Part shown: one piece after another, positions 42,617-55,971 of the stretch
Position numbering within the stretch: the first letter of the stretch is position 1
How the letters are laid out: every line of letters starts with the position of its first letter
Source of the DNA: Fuscovulum blasticum DSM 2131
GTDB taxonomy: Bacteria; Pseudomonadota; Alphaproteobacteria; Rhodobacterales; Rhodobacteraceae
Direction of reading: 5' to 3'
NCBI RefSeq assembly: GCF_003034965.1
Contig: NZ_PZKE01000003.1
Span: 1 to 64,000 of the forward strand
Length of the DNA: 64,000 bases
Translations under genes and position numbers: made by a program
The notes under the pieces: generated by a model
The model's database searches: none
Seen by the model: only the letters and a program-made list of their open reading frames with translations
Told to the model about the DNA's origin: nothing

Positions 42617-43708
42617 TCACTTCGGAATGTCGCCCTTGATGCCTTCGACGAAGAAATCCATCCCCAGCAGGTCGCCGTCCGGCGCGGTCGCGCCTTCGGC
42701 CAGCCACTCCGAACCGTCCTGCTTCTTGATCGGGCCGGTGAACGGGTGGAAGGTGCCGGCGGCGATGTCGTCGCGCACCTTTTCGGCGGCGGCCTTCACC
42801 TCGGCCGGAACGGCATCGGTGATTTCGCCGATCAGCACTTCGCCCCCGGCGATGCCGGCCCAGATGTCGGACTGTTCATAGGTGCCGTCCAGCAGCGCGC
42901 CGACGCGCTCCACATAGTAGGGCGCCCAGTTGTCGATGATCGAGCTGACACGCGGGCTGGGCTTGTAGGCTTCCATGTCCGACGCCTGACCGAAGCCGAT
43001 CACCGCGCCGCCGGCCTTGGCGGCCTCGGCCAGCGGGGCGGTCGAATCGGTATGCGCCGCGATCACGTCGACGCCCTGGTCGATCAGCGCCTTGGCGGCA
43101 TCGGCCTCTTTCGCCGGATCGAACCAGGTGAAGGCCCAGACGACCGACAGTTCGACGTTCGGGTTCACCTTCTTGGCGGCCAGGTAATACGAGTTGATGC
43201 CGTTCATCACCTCGGGGATCGGGAACGACCCGATGTAGCCGATCTTGTTCGATTTGGTCATCATGCCGGCAATCGTGCCCTGCACCGCGCGGCCTTCATA
43301 GAAGCGCGCATTGTAGGTGCTGACATTCGGATGCTCGCGCTTGAAGCCGGTGGCATGTTCGAACTTCACGTCGGGGAACTTGGCGGCCACCGCATTGGTC
43401 GCGTCCATGTAGCCGAACGAGGTGGTGAAGATGATGTTGCAGCCGCCCAGCGCCATCTGGGTCAGCACCCGCTCGGCATCGGCGCCTTCCGGCACGCTTT
43501 CCTGATACTGGATCTCGACCTTGTCGCCGAACTTCTCTTTCACGGCCAGGGCGCCCTGATGGTGCTGGAACGTCCAGCCGCCGTCACCGATCGGGCCGAC
43601 GTAAACGAAACAGGCCTTCACCTTGTCCATGCCGGCAGCCTGGGCACCGCCTCCGAAAGCCAGGCTCAGGCCCAGCGCGGCGGTTGCAAGCAGCGTTCTG
43701 CGGTTCAT
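42617..43708 (-). CDS. BMP-family nucleoside ABC transporter substrate-binding protein
   Basis: A 363-residue periplasmic binding protein of the BmpA/PnrA family. The signal peptide is LLATAALGLSLAFGGGAQA. The family pattern is seen in KVKACFVYVGPIGDGGWTF, FTTSFGYMDATNAVA, NKIGYIGSFPIPEV, NSYYLAAKKVNP and AAHTDSTAPLAEAA. Members bind purine nucleosides or, in some cases, free purines. It is the last gene of the operon that starts with xdhA, so xanthine, hypoxanthine, guanosine or a related compound is the likely ligand. It lies 63 bases after the second permease. Confidence 0.9.
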   Translation of the reverse strand: MNRRTLLATAALGLSLAFGGGAQAAGMDKVKACFVYVGPIGDGGWTFQHHQGALAVKEKFGDKVEIQYQESVPEGADAERVLTQMALGGCNIIFTTSFGYMDATNAVAAKFPDVKFEHATGFKREHPNVSTYNARFYEGRAVQGTIAGMMTKSNKIGYIGSFPIPEVMNGINSYYLAAKKVNPNVELSVVWAFTWFDPAKEADAAKALIDQGVDVIAAHTDSTAPLAEAAKAGGAVIGFGQASDMEAYKPSPRVSSIIDNWAPYYVERVGALLDGTYEQSDIWAGIAGGEVLIGEITDAVPAEVKAAAEKVRDDIAAGTFHPFTGPIKKQDGSEWLAEGATAPDGDLLGMDFFVEGIKGDIPK

Positions 43709-43771
43709 GTAGCGTCTCCCCGTTGTGGCAGGGCCTTGATCGGCCCCGCGAAGTAAGTCCCCGCCCTGATG

Positions 43772-44878
43772 TCAGCGCGAGGCGTGAAAGTTCTGTCCCA
43801 GGCTGGCCGGCGCGCCCGTCGCCGCCTTGCCGCGCCCCGAGGACATGATGACCAGCACCACGATGGTTAGCACAAAGGGGGCCATGGACAAGTATTCGAC
43901 CGGCACCTTGATCTGCGTTACCCCCATGGCAAGCCCCACCACCCAGACCAGCGGCGGCACTGCCAGCACCGCCACGGCGGCCGGGTGCATCTGCGGCCGT
44001 TCCGGCGTGGATCGCCGCAGCAGCCCCACCGCCAGGATGGCACCGCAGACCAGCGCGATCAGGCCCAGGATGCCAAGCGGAATCCCGCCCGAGACCTGCA
44101 CATTCAACTGAAGCGCCCCGATTCCGCCGAAGAAATAGGCACCGGCCAGCACGCGCCAGGGCCGCCAGCTTGCAAAGACCACGATCGCCAGCGCGATCCA
44201 GCCGGCGCCGGCGGTGATGCCGTCCACCCATTGCGGCACCCGGGCCAGGCTGACATAGGCGCCGCCGATGCCCGCCATCGCCCCGCCGAACAGGATGCAC
44301 AGCAGGCGGATGCGGTTCACCTTGTAGCCCAGCGCATGGGCCGAGTCGTGGCTTTCGCCCACCGCGCGGATGATCAGCCCGATCCGGGTGGCCTTCAGCA
44401 CCCACCACACCAGCGCCGTCATCGCGATCGAGAAATACACCACCCAGTCATGGCCAAACAGGATGGGCCCGGCCACCGGGATACCCGCCAGCGCCTCGGG
44501 CAGCAGGCCCGGCGTATGCGGCGGCTTGATCCCGTTGTAACCCTGTCCGCCCAGCGAACTGACCCCCAGCCCGAACAGCGTCAGCGCCAGCCCGGTTGCC
44601 ACCTGATTGGCCAGGAACACCTGCGTCAGCGCGGCAAAGATCAGGCTCAGCAGCGCGCCCGCGACCGCCCCTCCCAGAAAGCCCAGCGCCGGGCTGCCGG
44701 TGTGCACGGCGGTCACAAAGCCGCCCAGCGCGCCGATCACCATCATCCCCTCGACGCCCAGGTTCAGCACGCCCGACCGCTCGACCACCGTTTCGCCCAG
44801 CGCCGCCAGCAGGATCGGTACCGCCGTGGCCATCAGGCCCGCGATCAGGATGACCGGATTGATACCGCCGAAATCCAT
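43772..44878 (-). CDS. Nucleoside ABC transporter permease (second)
   Basis: A 368-residue polytopic permease of the BPD_transp_2 family, with about ten hydrophobic helices. Typical elements are ETVVERSGVLNLGVEGMMVI and GLIIRAVGESHDSAHALGY, the coupling loop. An extra C-terminal hydrophobic region lies beyond residue 300 (HPAAVAVLAVPPLVWVVGLA, LSMAPFVLTIVVLVIM). It starts one base before the end of the preceding permease (TGATG), so the two are translationally coupled. Confidence 0.9.
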   Translation of the reverse strand: MDFGGINPVILIAGLMATAVPILLAALGETVVERSGVLNLGVEGMMVIGALGGFVTAVHTGSPALGFLGGAVAGALLSLIFAALTQVFLANQVATGLALTLFGLGVSSLGGQGYNGIKPPHTPGLLPEALAGIPVAGPILFGHDWVVYFSIAMTALVWWVLKATRIGLIIRAVGESHDSAHALGYKVNRIRLLCILFGGAMAGIGGAYVSLARVPQWVDGITAGAGWIALAIVVFASWRPWRVLAGAYFFGGIGALQLNVQVSGGIPLGILGLIALVCGAILAVGLLRRSTPERPQMHPAAVAVLAVPPLVWVVGLAMGVTQIKVPVEYLSMAPFVLTIVVLVIMSSGRGKAATGAPASLGQNFHASR

Positions 44879-45958
44879 CACTTCGCTCCTGCGCTTGCGG
44901 CACCCGCGCCCAGGCGGAAGCGGTAGTTGGTCAGCACGTCCACGGCCAGCAGGAAGAACAGCAGCATCCCCTGGAACACCTGGATCGCCGCCGCCGGCAG
45001 GCCCAGGTTGGTCGAGGCCATCTCGCCGCCCACATAGGTCAGCGCCATCAGGAACCCCGCCAGCACGATGCCCAGCGGGTTCAGCCGGCCCAGGAAGGCC
45101 ACGATGATCGCCGTGAACCCGTAGCCCGTGTTGAAGTCGATGCTGATCTGCCCCGCCGGGCCCGTCACCTCGAACAGGCCCGCCAGCCCGGCCAGCGCGC
45201 CCGACAGGCCCATGCACAGCATGACCAGCCGCGTCGGGCTGACCCCGTGGAACCGCGCCGCGCGCGGCGCCTGTCCGGCCAGCTTGATCTGGTATCCGGC
45301 AATGTGCCGGCTCAGCAGGATATAGGCCAGCACCGCCGTCACCAGCGCGGTCACGCCGCCCCAGTGCAGCCCGCTGCCCGCAATCAGTTCAGGGTTTGCC
45401 GCCGCCGGATAGCTGCTGAAATTGCGGCTGCCCGGAAAACCCATCCCTTCGGGGTTCTTCAGAAACCCGGTCGCCGCCTTGGCCAGAATGGTCTGCGCCA
45501 CATAGACCAGCATCAGCGACACAAGGATTTCGTTGGTGTTGAACCGCGTCTTCAGGATGGCCGGGATCATCGCCCAGGCCCAGCCGCCGAAGGCGCCCGC
45601 CAGCACCATCACCGGAAAGATCAGCCGGTTGTCGGTGGGAAACACCGCCAGCCCGACCGAGGCCCCGACCACGGCGCCCATGATGTATTGCCCCTCGGCC
45701 CCGATGTTCCAGATGCCCGCCCGGAACCCCAGCGCCAGCCCGATGGCGATCAGGATCAGCGGTCCCGCCTTCACCAGAAGCTGGCCGCGCAGGTAAAAGG
45801 CGAACTCGCCGAACACCGGGTCCCAGAAGATGGTTCGGATCACCTCGAACGGGTTCTTGCCCATCAGCGCGAACAGGATGCCGCCGACGATCATCGTCAG
45901 CACCACGGCCACCACCGGCGTCGCGTAAAGCCAGAACCGGCTGGGCGTCGGGCGCTTC

Positions 45959-45972
<14 letters not shown>
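44878..45972 (-). CDS. Nucleoside ABC transporter permease (first)
   Basis: A 364-residue BPD_transp_2 permease. Elements are LVKAGPLILIAIGLALGFRA, IWNIGAEGQYIMGAVVG, FNTNEILVSLMLVYVAQ and the C-terminal NLGLPAAAIQVFQGMLLFFL. It forms a heterodimer with the next gene product, as in the YufPQ/NupPQ systems. The start MLRLEKRP lies 14 bases inside the ATPase gene; an upstream in-frame ATG seven codons earlier is less likely. Confidence 0.9.
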
Positions 45973-47501
<1,529 letters not shown>

Positions 47502-47524
<23 letters not shown>

Positions 47525-48464
47525 TCCCCCGTCCCGTCCCCCAGGTTTCTTTTCGTTGTCCCGCCCTGATCATCGCCACCGCGACGCCAATCGCAATGGC
47601 CTGCGGATGCTTGCCAAGGCCGGTATCGCCGATCGGGCAGTCGATGCGCGCGATTTGGGCAGCCGAATGGCCCAACCCCGCCAGCCGCGACCGGAACCGC
47701 GCCCATTTGGTGGCAGACCCGATCACCCCCGCCCGGGCAAAGCCATGGCCCAGCAAGCGATGGCACAGTTCCAGATCCAGCGCATGTGAAAAGGTCACGA
47801 TCAGATGCTCGGCCCCCTGCGGCGCATAGACCACCAGCGACTCGGGCGCCGGCGCGGGCAGCACCGTCACGCCCTCGGGCACCGTGTCGGGAAACCGCTC
47901 CGGCGCGATGTCCACCCAGGTCAGCCGCAGGCCGGGCAGGGGGGCCAGCACCGCCACCAGCGCCCGGCCCACATGGCCCGCGCCCCAGATCCAGACCTCG
48001 CGGCCGGGGCGGGCCAGCGGTTCGATCATCCAGCCCTGAACCTGCTCGGTCACCAGCGGCGCCTCGCCGTTGCGCGCCCGGCGCAGCCGGTTGGCCACCT
48101 TCAGCGGCATCTCCCCCGCCGTGCCCGGCATCGGGCGCACGACCGCATCCCCCGTCACGCCGGCCAGCCGCGCGCTGTCCCAGACCTCGGTCAGCAACAG
48201 CACCGCGCCACCGCAGCACTGCCCCAGCGCCGGGCCCAGCGGCACCTTGTCCAGCCGGTCCTGCCCGTCAAGCGCCGCCCGGGCGCGCTGCACCGCTTCC
48301 CATTCCAGCGCCCCGCCGCCGATGGTGCCCGATTGCCCGCCCCGCCACACCAGCATCGCCGCCCCCACCTCGCGCGGGGAAGATCCGTCATGCGCTGCAA
48401 TCACCACACGGGCCACCCGCCCTTCGGCGGCCACCGCCGCCTGCAGGGCGCCCAGGTCAAACAT
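47502..48464 (-). CDS. xdhC: Xanthine dehydrogenase accessory protein XdhC
   Basis: A 320-residue chaperone that carries the molybdenum cofactor, promotes its sulfuration and delivers it to XdhB. Motifs are VVIAAHDGSSPREVGAAMLV, GTIGGGALEWEAV and GPALGQCCGGAV in the N-terminal domain, and the Rossmann fold VWIWGAGHVGRAL and the C-terminal DCPIGDTGLGKHPQAIAIG. The start lies eight bases inside xdhB. It has no signal peptide, which fits its cytoplasmic role. Confidence 0.95.
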
Positions 48465-50802
48465 CGCGCTCGACCCGCCGCACCGCCGCCAGCACCGCCT
48501 CGGCCGTGGCCGGGGCGCGCAGGTCGGGGTAGATGGTTCCGTCGCCGCAGGCCGCCACCGCATCGGACAGCGCATAAAAGGCCGAAATGCCCAGCATGAA
48601 GGGCGGCTCGCCCACCGCCTTCGACCTGCCGACCGCCTCTTCGCGGTTCGGCCGGTTCCACAGCGCCACGTTGAAGATGCGCGGCCGGTCCGAACAGGCC
48701 GGAATCTTGTAGGTGCTGGGGGCATGGGTCGCCAGCCGCCCCTTGCCATCCCAGACCAGCTCTTCCGTGGTCAGCCAGCCCGCACCCTGCACATAGGCGC
48801 CCTCGATCTGGCCGATGTCCAGCGCCGGGTTCAGCGGATTGCCGGTGTCATGCAGCAGATCCGCCCGCAGGATGCGGTTCTCGCCGGTCAGCCGGTCGAT
48901 CACCACCTCGGTCACCGCCGCGCCATAGGCGAAATAGAAGAACGGCCGCCCCTCGCCCTTCACCCGGTCCCAGGTGATCTTTGGCGTCGCGTAATAGCCG
49001 GTGGAGGACAGCGAGATGCGCGCCTGATAGGCGGCCTGCGCCAGTTCGGCAAAGCTGTAATCGGCGCCTGCCACCTGCACCCGGCCCGCCTGGAACTGCA
49101 CCTCCGCGGCCGTCGCCTGATGCCGGTCGGCCAGAAACGCGGCCATCCGCCCGCGGATCGTTTCGGCCGCCACCTGCGCCGCCATGCCGTTCAGGTCGCT
49201 GCCCGAACTGGCCGCCGTGGCGCTGGTGTTCGGCACTTTCGACGTGTCGGTCGCGGTGATCTTCACCGCCCCCGTCTCAACCCCGAAGACTGCGGCCACC
49301 ACCTGCGCCACCTTCTGGTTCAGGCCCTGGCCCATCTCTGTGCCGCCGTGGTTCAGGTGGATGCTGCCATCCTGATAGACATGCACCAGCGCGCCCGCCT
49401 GGTTCAGCCAGGTCAGGGTGAAGGAAATCCCGAACTTCACCGGCGTCAGCGCGATCCCGCGCTTCAGGATCGGATTTGTCCGGTTCCAATCGGCAATCTC
49501 CGCCTTCCGCGCCTGATAATTGCTCGATTTCTCCAACTCGGCCACCAGCGCCTGCCCGATGAAATCTTCCACCGGCATCAGATAGGGCGTTGTCTGAACC
49601 CCTTTCATCTGTCCGGAAATATCCTCGGGGGGGCCGGAGGGCGAAGCGCCCCCGGCGGCATCCGCATCGCGGTAGAAATTGGCCCGGCGCACCTCCAGCG
49701 GGTCGCGGCCCAGCGCAAAGGCCACATGGTCCATCACCCGCTCGATGCCGATCATGCCCTGCGGCCCGCCAAAGCCGCGATAGGCGGTGGCGCTTTGCGT
49801 ATGGGTGCGCAGCCGGTGGCTCTCGATGCGGATCGCCGGCAGCCAATAGCAGTTGTCGGCATGCAGCATGGCACGGTCGGCCACCGGCAGGCTCAGGTCC
49901 TGGCTCCAGCCGCAGCGGAACAGATGGGTGAACTCGATCCCCGTCACCCGGCCCACGTCATCGAAACCGGCCCGGTAGCGGATCTTCAGGTCATGGCGCT
50001 TGCCGGTGATCACCATGTCGTCGTCGCGGTCATAGCGCATCTTGCAGGGCCGGCCCAGGCGCCGCGCCGCCACCGCGCAGGCAATGGCCAGCGCATTGCC
50101 CTGGCTTTCCTTGCCGCCGAACCCGCCGCCCATCCGCCGGGTTTCCACCCGCACCGCCGCCATCGGCAGGTGCAGCGCATGGGCAACCTTGTGCTGAATC
50201 TCGCTGGGATGTTGGGTCGAGGACAGGATGTGAACGCCATCCTCCTGCGGGATCGCCGCGGCGATCTGGCCTTCCAGATAGAAATGCTCCTGCCCGCCAA
50301 CCGGGAACTCGCCCTCCACCACATGCGCGGCGCCGGCGATCGCGGCCGCCGCATCGCCGCGCGCCCAGACGATGGGGCCCTGCTCGAACCGGCTGTTCGC
50401 CGCCAGCGCGTCCTCTACTGTCAGCAGCGCCGGCAGTTCGGCATAGCTCACCTTGCCCAGACGCGCCGCCTTGCGCGCCGCCAGATGGCTGGTCGCCACC
50501 ACCAGAAACACCGGCTGGCCAACGTAATGCACCCGCCCCACCGCCAGCAGCGGCTCGTCATGGACCGAGGGGCTGCAATCCGGCATCTCGGGCAGGTCGT
50601 CCGCCGACAGCACGGCCACCACGCCCGGCGCCGCCCGCACCGCCGACAGGTCCAGCGCGGTGATCGTGCCATGCGCCACCGTTGACAGGCCAAAGGCCAG
50701 ATGCAGCGTGCCCGCCGGCAGCGGAACATCGTCCAGATAGCGGGCCTGCCCGGTTACATGCAGGGGCGCACTGTCATGGGGCAGGGGTTTGCCAAGGCTC
50801 AT
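48457..50802 (-). CDS. xdhB: Xanthine dehydrogenase, molybdopterin-binding subunit
   Basis: A 781-residue large subunit that binds the molybdenum cofactor and hydroxylates hypoxanthine and xanthine to uric acid. The N-terminal [17 protein letters not shown] is the family start. Cofactor motifs are [27 protein letters not shown] and [14 protein letters not shown], and the catalytic Glu region is [15 protein letters not shown]. About 19 residues ([19 protein letters not shown]) come from an in-frame copy of the dispersed repeat. The start overlaps the xdhA stop by four bases. Confidence 0.95.
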   Translation of the reverse strand: MSLGKPLPHDSAPLHVTGQARYLDDVPLPAGTLHLAFGLSTVAHGTITALDLSAVRAAPGVVAVLSADDLPEMPDCSPSVHDEPLLAVGRVHYVGQPVFLVVATSHLAARKAARLGKVSYAELPALLTVEDALAANSRFEQGPIVWARGDAAAAIAGAAHVVEGEFPVGGQEHFYLEGQIAAAIPQEDGVHILSSTQHPSEIQHKVAHALHLPMAAVRVETRRMGGGFGGKESQGNALAIACAVAARRLGRPCKMRYDRDDDMVITGKRHDLKIRYRAGFDDVGRVTGIEFTHLFRCGWSQDLSLPVADRAMLHADNCYWLPAIRIESHRLRTHTQSATAYRGFGGPQGMIGIERVMDHVAFALGRDPLEVRRANFYRDADAAGGASPSGPPEDISGQMKGVQTTPYLMPVEDFIGQALVAELEKSSNYQARKAEIADWNRTNPILKRGIALTPVKFGISFTLTWLNQAGALVHVYQDGSIHLNHGGTEMGQGLNQKVAQVVAAVFGVETGAVKITATDTSKVPNTSATAASSGSDLNGMAAQVAAETIRGRMAAFLADRHQATAAEVQFQAGRVQVAGADYSFAELAQAAYQARISLSSTGYYATPKITWDRVKGEGRPFFYFAYGAAVTEVVIDRLTGENRILRADLLHDTGNPLNPALDIGQIEGAYVQGAGWLTTEELVWDGKGRLATHAPSTYKIPACSDRPRIFNVALWNRPNREEAVGRSKAVGEPPFMLGISAFYALSDAVAACGDGTIYPDLRAPATAEAVLAAVRRVERDV
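49602..49658 (-). repeat. Dispersed repeat, copy E, in-frame inside xdhB
   Basis: On the coding strand: GGGGGCGCTTCGCCCTCCGG, CCCCCCGAGGATATTTCC and GGACAGATGAAAGG, the same block order as the other copies (hairpin, C-run, GATATTT, GAAG-like end). The codons ATT, GGA and AAA here stand out from the GC-ending codons around them. Confidence 0.65.
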
Positions 50803-52205
50803 GCGCCCACCTCCAGCACCGACACCGGCCGCCCGGCCAGATCATGGAAATAGCGCAGCAGCATCGCCTGCGCCGTGCGCCGGCGATAGTCGGCACTGGC
50901 GCGCATGTCGCTCAGCGGCGTGAAGTCGGCGTCCATCGCCGCCATGGCCGCGCGCACCGTGTCCTCGGTCCAGGCCTGCCCGGCCAGCGCCGCCTCGGCC
51001 GCCGCGGCGCGTTTCGGAATCCCCGCCATGCCGCCAAAGGCGATGCGGGCCCCGGTCACCCGCCCGTCCTGCACCGTCACGTTGAACCCCCCGCAGACGG
51101 CGCTGATGTCCTGATCAAAGCGTTTCGACAGCTTGTAGATCCGCAGCGCCGGCGCCTGGGCCGGGATCGTCACCGCCTCGACGAATTCGCCGGGCTGCCG
51201 GTCCTGCTTGCGATAGTCCAGGAAGAAGGCTTCCAGCGGCAGGCTGCGGCGGACCTCGCCCCGGCGCAGGTGCAGCGTGGCGCCCAGCGCGATCAGCGCG
51301 GGCGGCCCGTCGCCGATGGGGCTGCCATTGGCGATATTGCCGCCGATGGTGGCGGCATTGCGCACCTGAAGGCTGGCAAAGCGGCGCAGCATTTCGGCCA
51401 GCGCCGGATGCGGCCCGGCCATCGCCTGCCGCAGCGCCTCGACCGTGACGCCCGCGCCGATGCGGATGGTGTCGCCCTGCGGCGCGATCCGCTTCAGGTC
51501 TTCGATCCCGCCCAGAAAGGCCACCGGCGACAGGTCGCGCAACTGCTTGGTCACCCACAGGCCCACGTCGGTTGCCCCGGCGATCAGCGTCGCCTCGGGG
51601 TGGGCGATATACCAATCGGCCAGGTCGTCCGTGGTCGCGGGGCGGCACAAGCCGGGGGCGCTGCCCCCGGACCCCCGGGGTATTTCGGCCAATAGGAAGC
51701 CCGCATCGGTTTTCATCCAGTCCGGCACCGGGGCGGCTTCGGCGGCTTCGGCCGCGCGGATGATGGGGGCATAGCCGGTGCAGCGGCACAGGTTTCCCGC
51801 CAGCACGTCATCATGCGCCCGGTCGCCGTTCAGATGCGCCGTGGCCATCGAGACCACGAAGCCCGGCGTGCAGAAGCCGCATTGCGACCCGTGATGCGTG
51901 ACCATCGCCTCCTGCACCGGATGCAGCGCGCCGTCCGGCCCGGCAATGCCTTCCACCGTGCGCACCGCCTTGCCGTGCAGTTGCGGCAGGAACAGGATGC
52001 AGGCGTTAAGCGCATGGCTGCCCGAGGCATCGGTGACCATCACCGTGCAGGCGCCGCAGTCGCCTTCGTTGCAGCCTTCCTTGGTGCCGCACAGGCCGCG
52101 CTCTTCGCGCAGCCAGTCCAGCAGCGTCTGCGTCGGGCTGGCACCCGACAGCTCGACCGGCGTTCCGTTCAGCAGAAACGCGATCCCAGACCCGTGTCCG
52201 GTCAT
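50799..52205 (-). CDS. xdhA: Xanthine dehydrogenase, iron-sulfur/FAD subunit
   Basis: A 468-residue small subunit that carries electrons from the molybdenum site to NAD. The first [2Fe-2S] site is [15 protein letters not shown] (residues 39-53) with a later Cys in LNACIL; the second is CGFCTPGFV and NLCRCTGY. The FAD domain starts near residue 195 ([16 protein letters not shown]) with [17 protein letters not shown]. The linker between them contains about 17 residues ([17 protein letters not shown]) encoded by the dispersed repeat. It is the first gene of a seven-gene operon that also holds a nucleoside importer. Confidence 0.95.
   Translation of the reverse strand: MTGHGSGIAFLLNGTPVELSGASPTQTLLDWLREERGLCGTKEGCNEGDCGACTVMVTDASGSHALNACILFLPQLHGKAVRTVEGIAGPDGALHPVQEAMVTHHGSQCGFCTPGFVVSMATAHLNGDRAHDDVLAGNLCRCTGYAPIIRAAEAAEAAPVPDWMKTDAGFLLAEIPRGSGGSAPGLCRPATTDDLADWYIAHPEATLIAGATDVGLWVTKQLRDLSPVAFLGGIEDLKRIAPQGDTIRIGAGVTVEALRQAMAGPHPALAEMLRRFASLQVRNAATIGGNIANGSPIGDGPPALIALGATLHLRRGEVRRSLPLEAFFLDYRKQDRQPGEFVEAVTIPAQAPALRIYKLSKRFDQDISAVCGGFNVTVQDGRVTGARIAFGGMAGIPKRAAAAEAALAGQAWTEDTVRAAMAAMDADFTPLSDMRASADYRRRTAQAMLLRYFHDLAGRPVSVLEVGA
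51651..51699 (+). repeat. Dispersed repeat, copy D, in-frame inside xdhA
   Basis: GGGGGCGCTGCCCCCGG, ACCCCCGGGGTATTTCGGCC and AATAGGAAG, in antisense orientation to the gene. In the xdhA frame it reads without a stop and introduces codons ATA, CTA and TTG, which are rare elsewhere in these genes. Confidence 0.75.
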
Positions 52206-52330
52206 TCCGTTCGTCCGCCGCCTTCTCCCCGTTTGGGGCCCCGTGCGCGACCGCCCGATGCGGCGTAAAGCGGGACGCGCGCCCCTGTTCTGATTGCTTT
52301 CATCAAGCCGGGGGGCGCTGGTCAAGGCAA

Positions 52331-52373
52331 GCGGAAACTTTCCGCCCGTTGCGAAAGCACCTTCAGGTTTCGC
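52331..52373. promoter_or_regulatory. Two dyads between xdhA and dnaE
   Basis: GCGGAAA-C-TTTCCGC (52331-52345) and GCGAAA-N11-TTTCGC (52351-52373) lie in the 246 bases between divergent xdhA and dnaE. They may be operators for a purine-responsive regulator, but no family can be named and no such regulator is in the window. Confidence 0.3.
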
Positions 52374-52451
52374 GCGACAATCCCGGTCTGCCGCCCTGCG
52401 CGGCCGTTCTGCGGGGTTGCGCCCCCGGACGGGTGGGTTAGCCTGCGCCCC

Positions 52452-55400
52452 ATGTCAGGCGCCCCCCGATTCATCCACCTCCGCACCCATACCGAGCACA
52501 GCCTTCTGGAAGGGGCGGTGCCCGTGAAGAAGCTGGTCAAGCTGGCGGCGGCGGCGCAGATGCCCGCCATCGCGGTGACCGATACCAACAACATGTTCTG
52601 CGCGCTGGAGTTTTCCAGCCATGCCAAGGATGCCGGGCTGCAACCGATTGTCGGCTGCCAGATCAGCCTGGCGCATGATCCGGCCGCGCCCGGCGAACGG
52701 CCCCGCCTGCCCGCGCCGCTGGTGCTGCTGGCGCAGTCCGAAGCGGGCTACATGAACCTGATGAAGCTCAACTCCTGCCTTTACCTGCGGGGCGACGGGC
52801 AGTTGCCGCATGTCACGGCCGAAGAGCTGGAGCGCCATTCCGCCGGCCTGATCTGCCTGACCGGCGGCCCCGATGGCCCCTTGGGCCGTTTCCTGCAGGC
52901 CGGCCAGGTGCCCAAGGCGCGTGCCCTGCTGGCGCGGCTGGCCGCGGCCTTTCCGCAGCGCCTGTATGTCGAATTGCAGCGCCACCCCGGCGAGGGCGGG
53001 CGTCTGCCCGCCGCCGAGGCCACCTCTGAACGCGGGCAGGTCGAACTGGCTTATGAGCTGGGCCTGCCGCTGGTTGCGACCAACGATGTCTATTTCCCCG
53101 AGGCGAAGATGTATCAGGCGCATGATGCGCTGATCTGCATCGCCGAAGGCGCCTATGTCGACCAGATGGAGCCGCGCCGCAAGCTGACGCCGCAGCACTA
53201 TTTCAAGTCCGAAGCCGAGATGTGCGCCCTGTTCGCCGATCTGCCCGAGGCGCTGGAAAACACGGTCGAGATCGCCCGCCGCTGTGCCTTCATGGCGTCA
53301 AAGCGCAAGCCGATCCTGCCGCGCTTCGCCGAGGATGAGGTCGAGGAGCTGCGCCGCCAGGCCTGGGAAGGGCTGGACCGCCGCCTTGCCGTCATTCCGA
53401 TGGCCGCGCCGCGCGAAGAATATGAAGCCCGCCTGAAGTTCGAAATCGACATTATCGAGAAGATGGGCTTCCCCGGATACTTCCTGATCGTGTCCGATTT
53501 CATCAAATGGGCCAAGGCGCAGGGCATCCCGGTCGGCCCCGGCCGGGGGTCGGGGGCGGGCTCGCTGGTGGCCTATGCGCTGACCATCACCGACCTTGAT
53601 CCCCTGCGCTATGCGCTGCTTTTCGAACGCTTCCTGAACCCCGAGCGGGTCTCGATGCCCGACTTCGACATCGACTTCTGCATGGACCGCCGCGAAGAGG
53701 TGATCCGCTATGTGCAGGAACGCTATGGCCGCGAGAAGGTGGCGCAGATCATCACCTTCGGCGCGCTTCTGTCCAAGGCCGCCGTGCGCGACGTGGGCCG
53801 CGTGCTGCAACTGCCCTATGGCCAGGTGGACCGCCTGTCCAAGATGATTCCGGTGGAAGGGGTGAAGCCCGTCTCCATCACCAAGGCACTGGCCGACGAA
53901 CCCCGGCTGCGCGAGGCGGCGAAGGAAGAAGTGGTCGGCCGCCTGCTGGACTATGCCGAAAAGATCGAAGGTCTTTACCGCAACGCCAGCACCCACGCCG
54001 CCGGCGTGGTGATCGGCGACCGCCCGCTGGATGAGCTGGTCCCGCTCTATCAGGACCCGCGCTCCGACATGCCGGCCACCCAGTTCAACATGAAATGGGT
54101 CGAGGCCGCCGGTCTGGTGAAGTTCGACTTTCTGGGTCTGAAGACCCTGACCGTCATCCAGAACGCCATCGCGCTGATCCTGAAATCGGGCCGGCCGCTG
54201 CATGTGGCCCAGGATGGCCGCACGCTTTACGAACCGAAACCGGGGGCCGAGAACGACATCGGCCACATCCCGCTGGACGACAAGGCCACTTACGACCTTT
54301 ACGCCGCCGCCCGCACCGTGGCCGTGTTCCAGGTGGAATCCAGCGGCATGATGGATGCGCTGCGCCGGATGAAGCCCACCTGCATCGAGGATATCGTGGC
54401 GCTGGTGGCGCTGTATCGTCCCGGCCCGATGGAGAACATCCCGGTCTATTGCGAGGTCAAGAACGGCCTGCGCGAAATCGAACCGCTGCACCCCACCATC
54501 GACCATATCCTCAAGGAAACCCAGGGCATCATCGTCTATCAGGAACAGGTGATGCAGATCGCCCAGGTCATGGCCGGCTACAGCCTGGGCGGCGCCGACC
54601 TGCTGCGCCGCGCCATGGGCAAGAAGATCGCCGAGGAAATGGCCAAGGAACGGCCCAAGTTCATTGAGGGCTGCACGAAAACCCACGGCATCGACCCGAA
54701 GAAATCGGGTGAGGTGTTCGACCTTCTGGAAAAGTTCGCCAACTACGGTTTCAACAAGTCGCACGCCGCCGCCTATGCCGTGGTCAGCTACCAGACCGGC
54801 TGGCTCAAGGCGAACCACCCGGTCGAATTCATGGCCGGGGTGATGAATTGCGATATTCACCTCACCGACAAGCTGGCCGTCTACAAGCGCGAGCTGGACA
54901 AGCTGGGGATCGAGGTGGTTCCGCCCTGCGTCAACCGCAGCCTTGCCACCTTCGACACGGGGCAGGGCCGGGTGATCTATGCCCTTGGCGCGCTCAAGAA
55001 CGTCGGCGTCGACGCGATGCGCCTCATCGTCGAGGCGCGCAGGACCGAAGCCGGCGACAAGCCCTTTGCCACGCTGTTCGACTTTGCCCGCCGCTGCGAT
55101 CTGAAGCGCATCGGCAAGCGCCCGCTGGAAATGCTGGCCCGCGCCGGGGCCTTCGACCAGCTTGATCCGAACCGCGCCCGCGTGTTCGAGGCGCTTGATC
55201 CGCTGGTCGCCTTTTCCGCCGCCATCCACGAGGCGCAGGCGTCGAACCAGGTCAGCCTGTTCGGCGATTCCGGGTCAGACATCCCCGAACCGCGCCTGCC
55301 CTGGCGCGATGACTGGCTGCCGGTCGAACGGCTGTCGAACGAACACCTTGCCATCGGCTTCTATCTGTCGGGCCATCCGCTGGATGACTACATGTCCGCC

Positions 55401-55955
55401 CTGAAGCGCAAGGATGTGAAAACCCTTGCGGAACTGACGCAAACCGTCATGGCGCGCGGGGCGCCTATGGTGGCCAAGCTGGCCGGATCGGTGGCCGCGC
55501 GGCAGGAACGCAAATCCGCCAAGGGCAACCGCTTCGCCTTCGTCTCGCTCTCCGATCCGACCGGGCTTTACGAGGTGACGGTGTTCTCGGACGTGCTGGA
55601 AGTGGCGCGCGATCTGCTGGAACCGGGGCGGAACGTCGTTCTGACCGTCCGCGCCGACCCCGATGGCGAAGGGGTGAAGCTGCTGGCCAATTCCGTTGCG
55701 CCCATCGACGCGGTGGCCGATCAGGCCGGTGCCCGCCCGATCCGCATCCACCTCAACCGCCCCGAGGCGGTGACATCGGTCGCCAATCTGCTGGGCCAGG
55801 TCGAAGGCAAGATCCGCGCGCAGATCACCCTTTGCGTCGCAGATGCTCAGGGGCGCGAGATCGACCTGACGCTGCCGCAGGCCTATCCTGTCACCCCGCA
55901 GATCCGCGGGGCGATCAAGGCCATGCAGGGCGTGGTTCTGGTGGAAGAGATCTGA
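52452..55955 (+). CDS. dnaE: DNA polymerase III alpha subunit
   Basis: A 1167-residue replicative polymerase. The PHP domain begins [17 protein letters not shown]. Catalytic aspartates 404 and 406 are in [14 protein letters not shown], matching Asp401 and Asp403 of E. coli. The third acidic residue lies in [13 protein letters not shown] near 555. Other elements are [32 protein letters not shown], the OB-fold near residue 1010 and a beta-clamp-type segment before it (SNQVSLF). Its length is that of the DnaE1 replicative form and not the error-prone DnaE2. Confidence 0.97.
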   Translation: MSGAPRFIHLRTHTEHSLLEGAVPVKKLVKLAAAAQMPAIAVTDTNNMFCALEFSSHAKDAGLQPIVGCQISLAHDPAAPGERPRLPAPLVLLAQSEAGYMNLMKLNSCLYLRGDGQLPHVTAEELERHSAGLICLTGGPDGPLGRFLQAGQVPKARALLARLAAAFPQRLYVELQRHPGEGGRLPAAEATSERGQVELAYELGLPLVATNDVYFPEAKMYQAHDALICIAEGAYVDQMEPRRKLTPQHYFKSEAEMCALFADLPEALENTVEIARRCAFMASKRKPILPRFAEDEVEELRRQAWEGLDRRLAVIPMAAPREEYEARLKFEIDIIEKMGFPGYFLIVSDFIKWAKAQGIPVGPGRGSGAGSLVAYALTITDLDPLRYALLFERFLNPERVSMPDFDIDFCMDRREEVIRYVQERYGREKVAQIITFGALLSKAAVRDVGRVLQLPYGQVDRLSKMIPVEGVKPVSITKALADEPRLREAAKEEVVGRLLDYAEKIEGLYRNASTHAAGVVIGDRPLDELVPLYQDPRSDMPATQFNMKWVEAAGLVKFDFLGLKTLTVIQNAIALILKSGRPLHVAQDGRTLYEPKPGAENDIGHIPLDDKATYDLYAAARTVAVFQVESSGMMDALRRMKPTCIEDIVALVALYRPGPMENIPVYCEVKNGLREIEPLHPTIDHILKETQGIIVYQEQVMQIAQVMAGYSLGGADLLRRAMGKKIAEEMAKERPKFIEGCTKTHGIDPKKSGEVFDLLEKFANYGFNKSHAAAYAVVSYQTGWLKANHPVEFMAGVMNCDIHLTDKLAVYKRELDKLGIEVVPPCVNRSLATFDTGQGRVIYALGALKNVGVDAMRLIVEARRTEAGDKPFATLFDFARRCDLKRIGKRPLEMLARAGAFDQLDPNRARVFEALDPLVAFSAAIHEAQASNQVSLFGDSGSDIPEPRLPWRDDWLPVERLSNEHLAIGFYLSGHPLDDYMSALKRKDVKTLAELTQTVMARGAPMVAKLAGSVAARQERKSAKGNRFAFVSLSDPTGLYEVTVFSDVLEVARDLLEPGRNVVLTVRADPDGEGVKLLANSVAPIDAVADQAGARPIRIHLNRPEAVTSVANLLGQVEGKIRAQITLCVADAQGREIDLTLPQAYPVTPQIRGAIKAMQGVVLVEEI

Positions 55956-55971
55956 CCCCGGCGTCCGGCCG

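Noticed and set aside
48070-50685. A long rightward open frame across xdhC and xdhB
   Set aside because: It is a shadow of xdhB on the other strand, with no start context, no motif and low-complexity composition.
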